From positions 1 to 53,428 of the forward strand of contig CACHAX010000007.1 of NCBI GenBank assembly GCA_902577875.1: a stretch of 53,428 bases of DNA, given 5' to 3'. Below, piece after piece: positions 14,421 through 23,717 of this stretch. The notes under the pieces were generated by a model. That model worked only from the letters and a program-made list of their open reading frames with translations, was not told the origin of the DNA and ran no database searches. Source of the stretch: an uncultured Pelagibacteraceae bacterium (GTDB lineage Bacteria > Pseudomonadota > Alphaproteobacteria > Pelagibacterales > Pelagibacteraceae). The first letter of the stretch is position 1. Every line of letters begins with the position of its first letter. A program made the position numbers and the translations under genes.

Positions 14421-16046
14421 CTAATTAATACAGTTAGATGGATATGTTTCATAATTTTGATCATCTAAGTATTTGAAACGATTAGTTAAAAATTTATTAA
14501 TTTTTTCATTATTTTTTTTGGAAATTCTATCTACTTTACACCTTGATGCATACCACCATAATACAGTTTCAGCTAAGTCTTCATTTCCTGGTAATTCCCA
14601 AGCATATTCTGAAATATAATACTTATCAGTACTAACAGCATTTAACCATTTTTTCTCGTTAACAGATCCACCCCACCACCAATCGAGTGAAGCGTGAGTT
14701 AATTCATGAAACATTAACTCCTCAGTATATTTTTTATTTTCATTTGTAAGATAATCTGTGTGAATTACTACAGTACCTTTTCCTCCTGCCCAGCCTACTT
14801 TGCCTTTATGTATAAATATTTCTTTAACATTTTTTTTTAAAAATTTTGGCATTTGCCCGTATATTTTTGCCCATTTAATTGCTTGTTTTTTTGCCTTTTT
14901 ATTTGTTTTAAATTCATCATTAACATTTATTAATATATCCTTACTATTTTCAAAACTTGCGTTAAAGACAAAAACTGTAAAACTACTTTTACCCCAACCA
15001 TCTTTCGTGTATTTGTTTGATAAGGTTCTCTTATCGTAACCCAGTACTTTTTTTTTCTCTAAAAATGATAAATTTATAAAATTACTAGGGTCTTTTTTAT
15101 TTATTATGTCTCCATCTTTCCACTCACTACCACCTTTAAAAATAAAATTTTTGCTTAAACTTATAGTTTTTACAGGTTTGTCCATATCCCATATTGCAAC
15201 TTGTTTTACACCATCGTTCCAAATCATTGTTCCTTCACCATGTCTATTATTATTTTTCCATTCACCGGTATAAACACCTCCGCCACTACTATAAAAATAT
15301 TTACCTTGTCCAGTTCTTTGACCATTTGACCAATCACCTTCATATTTATCCCCATTAGGCCATTTAAAAGTTCCTTTTCCATTATCACAATTACCTTCAA
15401 CACAACCTATTGCAATTCCACTCGAGTCTCTCTCGATTAAATTTCCATTTTTCCACTCTCCAGATTGTGTTGTGCCGTTTGCGAATATAAAGGTTCCTTG
15501 CCCATCAGCTTGTCCATTTTTTCTTCCACCTATGTATTTATCTCCATTTGCCCAAGTAACTGTTCCTTGACCATCCTGTAAACCAAACTTCCAATCACCA
15601 ATATATTTTGTTCCATCAACCCATTTAAAAGTACCTAAACCATGAGGTTTTTCATTTTTCCATTCTCCATTGTATTGATCTCCATTTGGCCATTTAAAAG
15701 TTCCTTTTCCATTGATGCAATTACCTTTTATGCAGCCAGTCTTTAGTGCTGTTTTATTTTCTAAAAATTTTTTTTTGCCAATTGCAAAGAGTTTACACTC
15801 ACCATTTATTTCTTTTTCTTTTCTGTGTTTTTCACAATCATTAAATCCATCTTGCTTCTCTGTTCCACGTCCATACTCACATCTTCCATCATTCCCAACT
15901 ACTACAAAAAGATGATCATTAGAACCTTGATTTAAAAGGTCTGTATAAACTTCATCAACAATCCAATCACATATTTTTTGATTTTCTGCATTAGAAGTTT
16001 CGCACCATATAAAAATAAAAAATATGGTTGCTAATATTTTTTTCAT
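14421..16046 (-). CDS. Exported MORN-repeat protein with C-terminal HELTH zincin-like domain
   Basis: A 541 aa exported protein (signal peptide MKKILATIFFIFIWCETSNA). After a Cys-containing N-terminal region come about seven MORN-type repeats, residues roughly 110-295, of the form GKGTFKWPNGDxYxGEWKNG. A C-terminal domain follows with an HExxH motif (HELTH, 447-451, in LMFHELTHASLDWWWGG). Further downstream DLAETVLWWYASRC supplies an acidic residue that could be a third zinc ligand, as in gluzincin-like peptidases. MORN repeats usually act in lipid or protein binding; joined to a putative peptidase they suggest an envelope-targeted enzyme. Catalysis and substrate are not established. Its ATG lies directly after the gamma-CA stop. 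Confidence 0.78.
   Translation of the reverse strand: MKKILATIFFIFIWCETSNAENQKICDWIVDEVYTDLLNQGSNDHLFVVVGNDGRCEYGRGTEKQDGFNDCEKHRKEKEINGECKLFAIGKKKFLENKTALKTGCIKGNCINGKGTFKWPNGDQYNGEWKNEKPHGLGTFKWVDGTKYIGDWKFGLQDGQGTVTWANGDKYIGGRKNGQADGQGTFIFANGTTQSGEWKNGNLIERDSSGIAIGCVEGNCDNGKGTFKWPNGDKYEGDWSNGQRTGQGKYFYSSGGGVYTGEWKNNNRHGEGTMIWNDGVKQVAIWDMDKPVKTISLSKNFIFKGGSEWKDGDIINKKDPSNFINLSFLEKKKVLGYDKRTLSNKYTKDGWGKSSFTVFVFNASFENSKDILINVNDEFKTNKKAKKQAIKWAKIYGQMPKFLKKNVKEIFIHKGKVGWAGGKGTVVIHTDYLTNENKKYTEELMFHELTHASLDWWWGGSVNEKKWLNAVSTDKYYISEYAWELPGNEDLAETVLWWYASRCKVDRISKKNNEKINKFLTNRFKYLDDQNYETYPSNCIN
15358..15713. repeat. Internal duplication in the MORN-repeat gene
   Basis: A 26-base stretch (15358-15383) recurs exactly at 15688-15713, 330 bases (110 codons) away. 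It encodes the start of two blocks with the shared pattern GNCxNGKGTFKWPNGD, indicating duplication of a multi-MORN unit inside the gene. Confidence 0.85.
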
Positions 16047-16559
16047 TTAAAATATTGATTTTGAATATCGTTTCCAATTATCTTGGTAATGTTTAGCGTT
16101 TTCTGTTATTTTTCCTATCTCCTCATCAGTAAGTTTTCTAACTACTCTTCCTGGTGCTCCTACTACTAGTGAGTTATCTGGAATTTCTTTGTTTTCAGTT
16201 ATTAATGCTTTAGCACCAATGATGCAGTTTTTGCCAATTTTCGCATTATTTAAAATGACAGCCCCAATACCAATTAAACTATTATCTCCAATCGTACATC
16301 CATGAAGCATAACGATATGACCAATTGTTACGTCTTTACCTATTCTTAATGGGCAGCCTGGGTCAGTATGTAGAACGCTACCATCTTGAACATTTGAACC
16401 TTCTCCAACATAAATATTTTCATTATCCCCTCTAATTACAGCATTAAACCAAACGCTAGAGTTTTTTTCTAGAGTGACATCTCCTATTATAGTTGCATTT
16501 GGTGCTACCCAATTTTCGCCAGAGTTTTTTGGTTTTTTATCTTTTAAATCATAAAACAT
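16047..16559 (-). CDS. Gamma-carbonic anhydrase family protein
   Basis: A 170 aa left-handed beta-helix protein built of hexapeptide repeats, forming trimers with metal bound between subunits. The three metal-ligand His are present: His64 (VLHTDPGCP), His81 and His86 (TIGHIVMLHGC). The structural Arg is in VIRGD (residue 43). Members (YrdA, PaaY, CaiE-like) range from active carbonic anhydrases to thioesterases and proteins of unknown role. It lacks the acidic loop of the archaeal Cam enzyme, so in-vivo activity is uncertain. It diverges from the thioredoxin-like gene with 20 bases between starts. Confidence 0.92.
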   Translation of the reverse strand: MFYDLKDKKPKNSGENWVAPNATIIGDVTLEKNSSVWFNAVIRGDNENIYVGEGSNVQDGSVLHTDPGCPLRIGKDVTIGHIVMLHGCTIGDNSLIGIGAVILNNAKIGKNCIIGAKALITENKEIPDNSLVVGAPGRVVRKLTDEEIGKITENAKHYQDNWKRYSKSIF

Positions 16560-16579
16560 AATTTATATATTATTACATT

Positions 16580-17134
16580 ATGCCTATTAAAACACCAGTA
16601 TGTGATTTTGGAAAAAAAGCAGAAAACTTTGAATTAGAATCTACAGAGAACAAATTAATATCATTAAATGATATCAAAGGTGAAAATGGGACGTTGATAA
16701 TGTTTATCTGTAATCATTGTCCTTATGTAAAAGCAATTATAAAAGATGTGGTGGAGGATTGTGCTAAGCTTAATGATTTAGGAGTAAATTCAGTTGCAAT
16801 ATGCTCTAATGATCCAGTCAATTATCCAGAAGACTCATTTGAAAAAATGATTGAATTTGCAATTAAACATAAATTTAATTTTCCTTATCTGGTTGATGAA
16901 ACACAAGACATTGCAAGAAAATATGATGCTGTATGTACTCCTGATTTTTTTGGTTATGATAAAGATTTTGGTCTTCAATATAGAGGAAGAATAAGAGAAT
17001 TAAGGGAACTAAAACCTGTAAGATCTGGAGATAGTGATTTATTTATTGCTATGAAACAAATTTCAGAGACAGGTAAAGGTCCTGAAGAACAATTCCCAAG
17101 TATGGGTTGTGGTATAAAGTGGACATCTAATTAA
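16580..17134 (+). CDS. Thioredoxin-fold family protein (AhpC/TSA-like)
   Basis: A 184 aa cytoplasmic protein with a thioredoxin fold. The active-site stretch MFICNHCPYVKAIIKD gives a CxxC pair (CNHC) followed by the conserved Pro. Other family landmarks are FELESTENKLISLNDIKG, the NDPVNYPEDSFEKM segment and the cis-Pro region VCTPDFFGYD. This is the group common in marine and soil bacteria annotated as thioredoxin family or redoxin, with reductase or peroxidase activity not assigned. Its stop shares a base with the start of the glycosyltransferase gene (TAATG). Confidence 0.88.
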   Translation: MPIKTPVCDFGKKAENFELESTENKLISLNDIKGENGTLIMFICNHCPYVKAIIKDVVEDCAKLNDLGVNSVAICSNDPVNYPEDSFEKMIEFAIKHKFNFPYLVDETQDIARKYDAVCTPDFFGYDKDFGLQYRGRIRELRELKPVRSGDSDLFIAMKQISETGKGPEEQFPSMGCGIKWTSN

Positions 17135-18216
17135 TGTATTTAATATTAACTAGAACTTTCCCTCCTGAAGTTGGTGGTATGCAAAATCTAATGTGGGGAT
17201 TGGCAAGATCTTTATCAAAAATTGATATGATTAAAGTTTTTGCTGATTATCACGAAGATCATAAAAAATTTGATGATAAAGTTTCATTCACAATTGAAAG
17301 AGTTAGTGGAGTTAAATTATTAAGAAAATATAGAAAATCTCTACTAATAAATGAATATTTAAATGAAAACAAAAATGTAAATTGTATCATTGCAGATCAC
17401 TGGAAAAGCTTGGAACTTATAAAATCCCCAAAAAAGAGAATATGTTTAATTCATTCTAAAGAAATTAATCACCCTAAAGGATCTAGATTAAACAAAAAAG
17501 TTTTAGAAGTTTTAAATAATGTTGACCATGTGGTGGCAAACTCAAACTTTACGAAAAGTTTAGCGGTTAGTCTTGGAGTTGAAGAAAAAAGATTAATAGT
17601 CATAAATCCAGGTGTAGATCCCGTTGAGGAAATTCCAAAAGATGACCTTAAACAAGCAGAAGAAATACTAAAAGGAAAAAAACAAAGGCTAATTACTGTT
17701 TCTAGATTTGACAAAAGAAAAAATCACGAAAAAGTTATAATGGCTATTCGGAATTTAAAAGAGAAATATCCTGATATTACTTACACTTGTATAGGATACG
17801 GAGATGAAGAAGAAAATTTGAAAAAATTAGTTATAGAACTAAATCTTGATAAATATGTAGTTTTTTTAAGTGATATCTCTAATGAATTAAAAAATGCACT
17901 AATAGCAAAATCCAATATTTTTATTATGCCATCTGTAATTCACAAAACTTCAGTTGAGGGCTTTGGTATTTCTTTCATTGAGGCTGCACAATATGGGATA
18001 CCGTCTATTGGTGGCAAAGATGGTGGAGCTTCTGATGCAATTGTTCATAATAAAACGGGGTTACTTTGCGATGGCAACAGTCTAGATGAAATTTATTCAA
18101 GTATAGATAATTTATTTGAGGGAAATAAATATATTGAATTTGGAAAAGAGTGCAAAATACATTCTGAAAATTTTCTTTGGGATAAGATAATTGAAAACTA
18201 CAAAAGAATCCTATAA
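17134..18216 (+). CDS. Glycosyltransferase family 4 protein
   Basis: GT-B fold, retaining sugar transferase of 360 aa, probably acting on a cell-surface glycan at the cytoplasmic face of the membrane. The N-domain starts LTRTFPPEVGGMQNLMWGLA, with the Gly-rich acceptor loop typical of GT4. The donor-binding C-domain shows ITVSRFDKRKNHEKVIMA, then PSVIHKTSVEGFGISFIEA, the family's E-x7-E site, and GGKDGGASDAI. The start overlaps the previous stop. No other polysaccharide gene is adjacent, so sugar and acceptor are unknown. Confidence 0.92.
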   Translation: MYLILTRTFPPEVGGMQNLMWGLARSLSKIDMIKVFADYHEDHKKFDDKVSFTIERVSGVKLLRKYRKSLLINEYLNENKNVNCIIADHWKSLELIKSPKKRICLIHSKEINHPKGSRLNKKVLEVLNNVDHVVANSNFTKSLAVSLGVEEKRLIVINPGVDPVEEIPKDDLKQAEEILKGKKQRLITVSRFDKRKNHEKVIMAIRNLKEKYPDITYTCIGYGDEEENLKKLVIELNLDKYVVFLSDISNELKNALIAKSNIFIMPSVIHKTSVEGFGISFIEAAQYGIPSIGGKDGGASDAIVHNKTGLLCDGNSLDEIYSSIDNLFEGNKYIEFGKECKIHSENFLWDKIIENYKRIL

Positions 18217-18225
18217 AATTGGCTT

Positions 18226-18642
18226 ATGCTCGATAAATTTAATGGAATAATTTATTTAAGTATTTTTATCGTTCATTTTATCGTTTATGCCGTTTACGCT
18301 TTTAGAACAGTAGTTGCAACAAAATCATTTTTAGATCAATACAATATAGATCATTCTGCAGCTGTGATGGTTAGATTTTTTGGGGCACCGTTTATTGCAT
18401 CAATTTTAGTGGCACTTTACATAATGTTAATCAAAGCGGATGGTTTAGCAGGAACATGGGGTTTCTTTACACTAATTTTTGCACAAAACGTTTTATATTT
18501 CCTTATTGGAATATATACAATTTATGTCAATAAGCTTGGACATAACGAAAAAACAAATAGTGAAGGTGTTATAGCATCGGGAATTTTAACAGTGCTAAGT
18601 GGAATTCTTTGCTACGGTCTAGCTGATAAGATATATATTTAA
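18226..18642 (+). CDS. Small integral membrane protein, function unknown
   Basis: Not recognised. The 138 aa product is very hydrophobic, with four predicted membrane spans near residues 6-26, 44-66, 78-98 and 112-134. Short polar loops include TVVATKSFLDQYN and NKLGHNEKTNSEG. It follows the GT4 gene by 9 bases and is likely co-transcribed. Its 3' end overlaps the convergent tctA by 4 bases. Confidence 0.75.
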   Translation: MLDKFNGIIYLSIFIVHFIVYAVYAFRTVVATKSFLDQYNIDHSAAVMVRFFGAPFIASILVALYIMLIKADGLAGTWGFFTLIFAQNVLYFLIGIYTIYVNKLGHNEKTNSEGVIASGILTVLSGILCYGLADKIYI

Positions 18643-20138
18643 TTTTTTTTTCTAAAAGTTGAAAAAATTTGCCAACCAACAATTGTTACTGTTATCAATA
18701 ATATTATTAGTGTTATAGGCCTATCCCATAAAAAATTAGGTGACCCATCACTTATTAGAAGTGATCTTCTCAATGTTTCCTCCATTAATCCCCCAAGTAC
18801 AAAAGCTAATATTAAAGGTGGCATGGGAAAATCATAGAGCCTTAAAAAAGTTGCAACTACAGCAATACCTATCATTAAAAAAATATCAAAATTGTTAAAT
18901 GACATTAAATATATTCCTGTTACTGAAAAAAATAAAATTAAAGGAATTAAGTAATTTCTAGGCACTGCTAAAATTCTAGCGATATAAGGTATCAAAGGTA
19001 AATTTAAAATCAAAAGCACTACCATACCGATGTACATTGACATGATAACTGACCAGAAAATTTCAGGGTTAGTTTGATATAGTCTTGGGCCTGGCTGAAT
19101 ACCAAATCCTAAAAGAGCTCCAAGCATAACTGCAGTTGTACCACTTCCAGGAATTCCTAATGTTAGCAATGGAACAAAAGATCCAGAGCAAGCCGCATTA
19201 TTTGCTGTCTCTGGTGCTGATAAACCATGAACGCTGCCTTTTCCAAACTTTTGTTTTTCTTCTTCATTTACATAATTTCTTTCCATTCCATATGCTAAGA
19301 AAGATGCAATAGTTGCACCTGCTCCAGGTAAAACACCAATTAAGAAACCAAGTATTGAGGACCTAGGTATTGTTTTGGCCATTTTGATGGTTTCTTCTTT
19401 ATTTACTTTAATCGAACCTAGTTCTGTTAATGAGATTTGTTTAGCAGCTCTGTTTGGATCTTTCCCTCTAAAAATAATCGTTAAAGCTTCACTCATTGCA
19501 AATGTGGCCATGACAATTAATACAAAGCTTATTCCGTCAGTTAAGTTCATATTGTTAAAGGTAAATCTTGTTATATCTGATAATGAGTCTTGACCAACTG
19601 TTGCTAACATTAATCCTAAAACTACCATCATCATTGCTTTTAAAAATTGTCCTTTAGATGAAAATGCAGAAATTGCAGTTAAACCTAAAATCATTAGTGC
19701 AAAATAGTCAGGAGACCTAAAAGCTAAACTTACTTTTGACAAACTAGGGGCTGCAACTAATAAAAATATTGCAGAAATTGTTCCACCTGCAAATGAACTA
19801 TATGCTGCTATCGCTAAAGCTTTACCAGCTTTACCTTGTTGTGCCATTGGATAACCATCAAAAGCAGTAGCAACAGTTCCTGGAATGCCAGGAGCATTTA
19901 ATAAAATAGAAGATGTAGATCCTCCAAATACTGCACCGTAGTAAACACCAGCCATTAATATTAAACCCGTTGATGGATCAAAGCCATAAGTAATTGGTAT
20001 CATTAAAGCAATTGCAGTCATTGGACCAAGTCCAGGTAACATTCCAATTATTGTTCCAGCAAAACAACCCACCATCACCATTAAAATATTCGTTAATGAT
20101 AGCGCAGTTGATAATCCAATTAGTATTCCTTCGATCAT
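18639..20138 (-). CDS. tctA: Tripartite tricarboxylate transporter large permease TctA
   Basis: Main transport subunit of a TTT-family importer, 499 aa with about 11-12 hydrophobic segments. Hallmarks of the family are CFAGTIIGMLPGLGPMTAIAL at the N-terminus, GGSTSSILLNAPGIPGTVATA, and the second-half signature HGLSAPETANNAACSGSF followed by TLGIPGSGTTAVMLGAL. It overlaps tctB by 4 bases. TTT systems import carboxylates such as citrate, tartrate or aromatic acids; the ligand here is not evident. Confidence 0.95.
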   Translation of the reverse strand: MIEGILIGLSTALSLTNILMVMVGCFAGTIIGMLPGLGPMTAIALMIPITYGFDPSTGLILMAGVYYGAVFGGSTSSILLNAPGIPGTVATAFDGYPMAQQGKAGKALAIAAYSSFAGGTISAIFLLVAAPSLSKVSLAFRSPDYFALMILGLTAISAFSSKGQFLKAMMMVVLGLMLATVGQDSLSDITRFTFNNMNLTDGISFVLIVMATFAMSEALTIIFRGKDPNRAAKQISLTELGSIKVNKEETIKMAKTIPRSSILGFLIGVLPGAGATIASFLAYGMERNYVNEEEKQKFGKGSVHGLSAPETANNAACSGSFVPLLTLGIPGSGTTAVMLGALLGFGIQPGPRLYQTNPEIFWSVIMSMYIGMVVLLILNLPLIPYIARILAVPRNYLIPLILFFSVTGIYLMSFNNFDIFLMIGIAVVATFLRLYDFPMPPLILAFVLGGLMEETLRRSLLISDGSPNFLWDRPITLIILLITVTIVGWQIFSTFRKKN

Positions 20139-20605
20139 CCCATAACTCCAATGTATTTTAAAAACGGATCACGAAGGTAAATATTTAGTAAACCATGTAA
20201 CAAATACATAAATGCAGCCACAAATGGGAAAGATAAAATAAACATCAACCCCCATCTTCTCTCACCTAAGAAATAGTAAGACGCAAAAAGAAATAAAGAA
20301 GTTGATATAAAATATCCAATTTTTAAAATTACAGCTGCATATATTAGTGAGATAATTATTAGATAGATAATGCTTTTATAATCTAAGTGTTTATGATTTA
20401 CCTCTGTAGTAGCTTTATCAGGTAAAATTATTTTTAAACTCGATAAAATTATTCCTGCCCAACCTAAGTATATTGGAAAAGTCCTAGCATTAAATGGTGC
20501 ATTCTCATCAAATGCAAATACTTGAATGTTGTAAGCTGTGTATAGATAAAATACCGATAAAACAAAAAAAAGCAGTGAGATAAATTTTGTAGGACTTATT
20601 CTCAC
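20135..20605 (-). CDS. tctB: Tripartite tricarboxylate transporter small permease TctB
   Basis: Small four-helix membrane subunit of the TTT system, 156 aa, poorly conserved as usual for TctB. Hydrophobic spans lie near residues 8-25, 43-60, 77-115 (likely two) and 122-145. The start is GTG at 20605; an upstream ATG is followed at once by a stop. It sits between tctC (30-base gap) and tctA (4-base overlap), and the assignment rests largely on this position. Confidence 0.88.
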   Translation of the reverse strand: MRISPTKFISLLFFVLSVFYLYTAYNIQVFAFDENAPFNARTFPIYLGWAGIILSSLKIILPDKATTEVNHKHLDYKSIIYLIIISLIYAAVILKIGYFISTSLFLFASYYFLGERRWGLMFILSFPFVAAFMYLLHGLLNIYLRDPFLKYIGVMG

Positions 20606-20635
20606 TGCTTTACATTCTTTAATAATCTATAAAGA

Positions 20636-21610
20636 TTATATTACTCCAAGTTTTTTCATCAGAGCTGTCATTTCAACCGTTTGTTTTTCTAAGAACGCAT
20701 CAAATTTAGAACCTGGGTTATAAATATTTACCCATGCATTTCTTTTTCTAACAGCTTCCCACTCTGGTGTCTTTTGAACATCACCAAGCATTTTAGAGAT
20801 TTTGTTGTAGTCACTCATACTCATGCTTTTTGGCGCAAAGAAACCTCTCCAGTTAACAAACTGAACATCATATCCTTGCTCTTTTAATGTTGGAGCTTCT
20901 GGTGCATCACCTACTCTCTCAGGAGCAGTGATACCAATTATTCTTACTTGATCTCTAGCACCCATTACTTCACCTAAACCAGTTGAAAGTATTTGAGTTT
21001 CTCCAGATAAAAGTCCAGCAAGTGCTTTTCCACCAGCATCATATGGAACATAAATCACATCGTTTGGATTTGCTCCAGCTGCTTGGAAAGCTAACGCACC
21101 AATTAAGTGGTCCATGCTTCCTCTTACAGATCCACCAGCCATTTTAATTGATTTTGGATCTTTTTGATATTGATCAACTGCATCTTTGAAGTTTTTGATT
21201 GTTGAATTTTTTGCTACAACTATTGCACCATAATCTCCAATTACACCTGCAATTGGTTTAACATCTTTATAAGATAATGTACCAGTTCCTTTAACATAAC
21301 CTTTGTGTCTTGTAATAGATCTTAACACCAATGGTGTTGACTGAACTAAAACTGTATCTTTTGGAGCGTTATTGATTAGGTAAGCTAAAGCTTTACCACC
21401 CCCACCACCTGACATATTTTCAAATGATGCACTTTTCAAAAAACCAGCTTTTGTTAATGCTTCTCCAGTACCTCTAGCAGTTCCATCCCAACCACCACCA
21501 GCACCGCCGCCAATTAAAAAATGTAATTTTTCAACTGCGAATGAACTTGTTGATGAAAACAGAAGGAAAGCAGAGAATAAAACTGAAATAAAAGTTTTAA
21601 TTAGTTTCAT
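20636..21610 (-). CDS. tctC: Tripartite tricarboxylate transporter substrate-binding protein TctC
   Basis: Periplasmic receptor of the TTT importer, 324 aa from the preferred start at 21610, which has AGAGGA upstream and opens a signal peptide (MKLIKTFISVLFSAFLLFSS, cleavage near SFA-VE). A frame 14 codons longer has no export signal at its end. TctC-family features include LHFLIGGGAGGGWDGTARG near the N-terminus, KMAGGSVRGSMDHL and YVPYDAGGKALAGLLSGE, the water-mediated carboxylate-binding region. The unusual Gly-rich loop GGGAGGGWDGT marks a TctC subgroup, so the ligand may differ from citrate. Confidence 0.93.
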   Translation of the reverse strand: MKLIKTFISVLFSAFLLFSSTSSFAVEKLHFLIGGGAGGGWDGTARGTGEALTKAGFLKSASFENMSGGGGGKALAYLINNAPKDTVLVQSTPLVLRSITRHKGYVKGTGTLSYKDVKPIAGVIGDYGAIVVAKNSTIKNFKDAVDQYQKDPKSIKMAGGSVRGSMDHLIGALAFQAAGANPNDVIYVPYDAGGKALAGLLSGETQILSTGLGEVMGARDQVRIIGITAPERVGDAPEAPTLKEQGYDVQFVNWRGFFAPKSMSMSDYNKISKMLGDVQKTPEWEAVRKRNAWVNIYNPGSKFDAFLEKQTVEMTALMKKLGVI

Positions 21611-21671
21611 TATTTCCTCTCTTATTATATTTATGAATTCATCATTAAACATAAGTTATAAATTTTAGTCA

Positions 21672-22751
21672 ATGCTCAAATATAATCTTTCAAAAAATAT
21701 TAAAGAATATTTCTTAGCTTTAATAGGTAGTTATAGGGCTCTTTTTATAGGACTTATCGGTGGATACCTAGGCACATTAATTAATTTACCTTTACCATGG
21801 TTATTGGGCTCTTTAGGTTTGAATTTATGTTTTGCTTTCACTAATTTTAAAATAATATTTCCAACTAAATTATTAAATCCTATATTTTTGATAGTTGGTA
21901 TAATTCTTGGTGGAACTTTAAACGTAACACTTTTGTATAAAATTCATTTATGGATTTTTTCATCTTTAGCGATGTTAATCTGTACAATAGTCAGCACTAT
22001 TCTTGCCAGTTATTATTTTTTTAAAGTTTGTAAATTTAGTAAATTCATTTCAGTTTTGGCAGCTCTTCCAGGTGCATTTGTTCCAATATCTGCTGCATTA
22101 TTAGAATTTGGTAAAAGTAAAAATGATAAAGGTGTTTTGATCCCTCAGGCTACTAGAGTTATATTTATCGTAAGTTTTGTTCCTATTTTTTTTATAAATA
22201 ATTTAGGGTTCTCTGAAATGGCAGGTTACAATTATCAAAATATCTATAACGGAAGATATTTTTTAGAAATATTATTTTTATTAATAATCTGTTTCATTTT
22301 TGCAAACATTTTAAAAAATTATAAAATTCCATCACCTACTTTAGTTGGTGCGATGGCTTTATCTGGTACTTTTTATACGTTTGAAATAATTAATGCTAGA
22401 TTCCCAGATGCATTTATAAATATTGCATTTATATTTCTTGGAACAGCTTTGGGCACAAGATTAAATGGATTAAAAATTAAAGAATTATTATTTTTTATAT
22501 TTCATGGAATAATTGTTAGTTCAATTTTAGTTGTTGTTGCAATGATAACTGCTTATTTACTCACTTATATAGGGTTTGAATTTATCCCAACTTTTTTAGG
22601 TTTTGCTCCTGGAGGAATTCATGAAATGGTTGTTATTAGTGTTGCTTACAACATTGATCCAATATTTGTGAGCTACCATCATTTTTTAAGAATTTTTATA
22701 ATAGTTTTATTTTTACCTTTTTTATTATCAAAATTTAGAAAAACTAATTAA
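21672..22751 (+). CDS. AbrB-family integral membrane protein
   Basis: A 359 aa polytopic membrane protein with two internal halves, each containing the AbrB duplication motif (LPLPWLLGSLGLNL near residue 40, and IPSPTLVGAMALSGTFY in the second half). PFAM-type names for the family (ammonia monooxygenase, transcriptional regulator) are historical and not functional assignments. About ten helices are visible. The gene diverges from tctC with 61 bases between starts; AbrB-type proteins often neighbour TTT transporters, suggesting an accessory or alternative carboxylate permease. Its end overlaps the convergent GT9 gene by 8 bases. Confidence 0.85.
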   Translation: MLKYNLSKNIKEYFLALIGSYRALFIGLIGGYLGTLINLPLPWLLGSLGLNLCFAFTNFKIIFPTKLLNPIFLIVGIILGGTLNVTLLYKIHLWIFSSLAMLICTIVSTILASYYFFKVCKFSKFISVLAALPGAFVPISAALLEFGKSKNDKGVLIPQATRVIFIVSFVPIFFINNLGFSEMAGYNYQNIYNGRYFLEILFLLIICFIFANILKNYKIPSPTLVGAMALSGTFYTFEIINARFPDAFINIAFIFLGTALGTRLNGLKIKELLFFIFHGIIVSSILVVVAMITAYLLTYIGFEFIPTFLGFAPGGIHEMVVISVAYNIDPIFVSYHHFLRIFIIVLFLPFLLSKFRKTN

Positions 22752-23685
22752 TTGCTTCTTGCATTCTTTGGAATACTTTATCTGCTGAAAGTTTAGTTAA
22801 ATCCGAAACTTGAATTGCTTTAAAATGTTCTCGTTCAATACTTACCTTTTGGGCAGTAGTGTGGGATCCAAATAAAACTAACCCTTTTACATTTAAATGT
22901 GCTGCCATATGTGCTGGGCCAGTATCATTTGATATAACAAAATAACTATCTTTTATTAATGATGAAAGTTGTGAAATATTGAGAGCTTTATCATTATCTA
23001 AAATAATATTAGCATCAATATTATTAGCTAATTTGATTTCATTTGGGCCTGGAGCAATTAAAATTTGGATTTCATCTTTAAAATAAGATTTAATTTTTTT
23101 TATCAATTCATTGTAATACGGCCATCTTTTTACAGTTAAATGAGATGATGAAAAAGGGAATAAAATTATATATTTGTTTAAATTATAATTTTTTTTGATT
23201 TCTGAAATATTTTCGCAGCTCCAAGAAAAGTCTGGTTTAGTTACTTTATTGGTTTTAATTCCAGAAACATTCAATTGATGTTCAAAACGATTTAGGACTG
23301 TATCTTTATCATAATCATTCTTACTAGTTCCTTCGGGAAGTGTTGTTTCTGTTGACGACCAAACATCTGATGTAGCTTTTGGAAAGAGAACTTTTTTATA
23401 AAAACCAGTTCTTTTAGAATTTTGAAGGTCATATACTTTAACAAATTTATGTTTTTTTATTTTTCTCATTAACAAATATAAATAAATTAAGTTAAATCGA
23501 GAGAGACGTTTATCTAAAATAACATCAGTTATATTTGGATTTTTTTTTAATAAATCATAATAAGGTTTGGTTGATAATATATAAAGATCATCATTTGGAT
23601 GATTATCAGATATATCTTGAATTGCACCACTTGCCTGGGCTATATCACCTAAAGATCCATGTTTTATAATAAGTATATTAGACAT
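22744..23685 (-). CDS. Glycosyltransferase family 9 (heptosyltransferase-like)
   Basis: A GT-B transferase of 313 aa that probably adds a heptose or related sugar to lipopolysaccharide core at the inner membrane. The N-terminal strand and loop ILIIKHGSLGDIAQASG correspond to the acceptor side of WaaC/WaaF. The donor-site signature near residue 250 is YFVISNDTGPAHMAAHLN, followed by VLFGSHT. The following small gene (DUF6165) is on the opposite strand, with 32 bases between starts. Confidence 0.9.
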   Translation of the reverse strand: MSNILIIKHGSLGDIAQASGAIQDISDNHPNDDLYILSTKPYYDLLKKNPNITDVILDKRLSRFNLIYLYLLMRKIKKHKFVKVYDLQNSKRTGFYKKVLFPKATSDVWSSTETTLPEGTSKNDYDKDTVLNRFEHQLNVSGIKTNKVTKPDFSWSCENISEIKKNYNLNKYIILFPFSSSHLTVKRWPYYNELIKKIKSYFKDEIQILIAPGPNEIKLANNIDANIILDNDKALNISQLSSLIKDSYFVISNDTGPAHMAAHLNVKGLVLFGSHTTAQKVSIEREHFKAIQVSDLTKLSADKVFQRMQEAIN

Positions 23686-23717
23686 ATTTTTAACAACTTA
23701 ACATAATATTAATTTAT

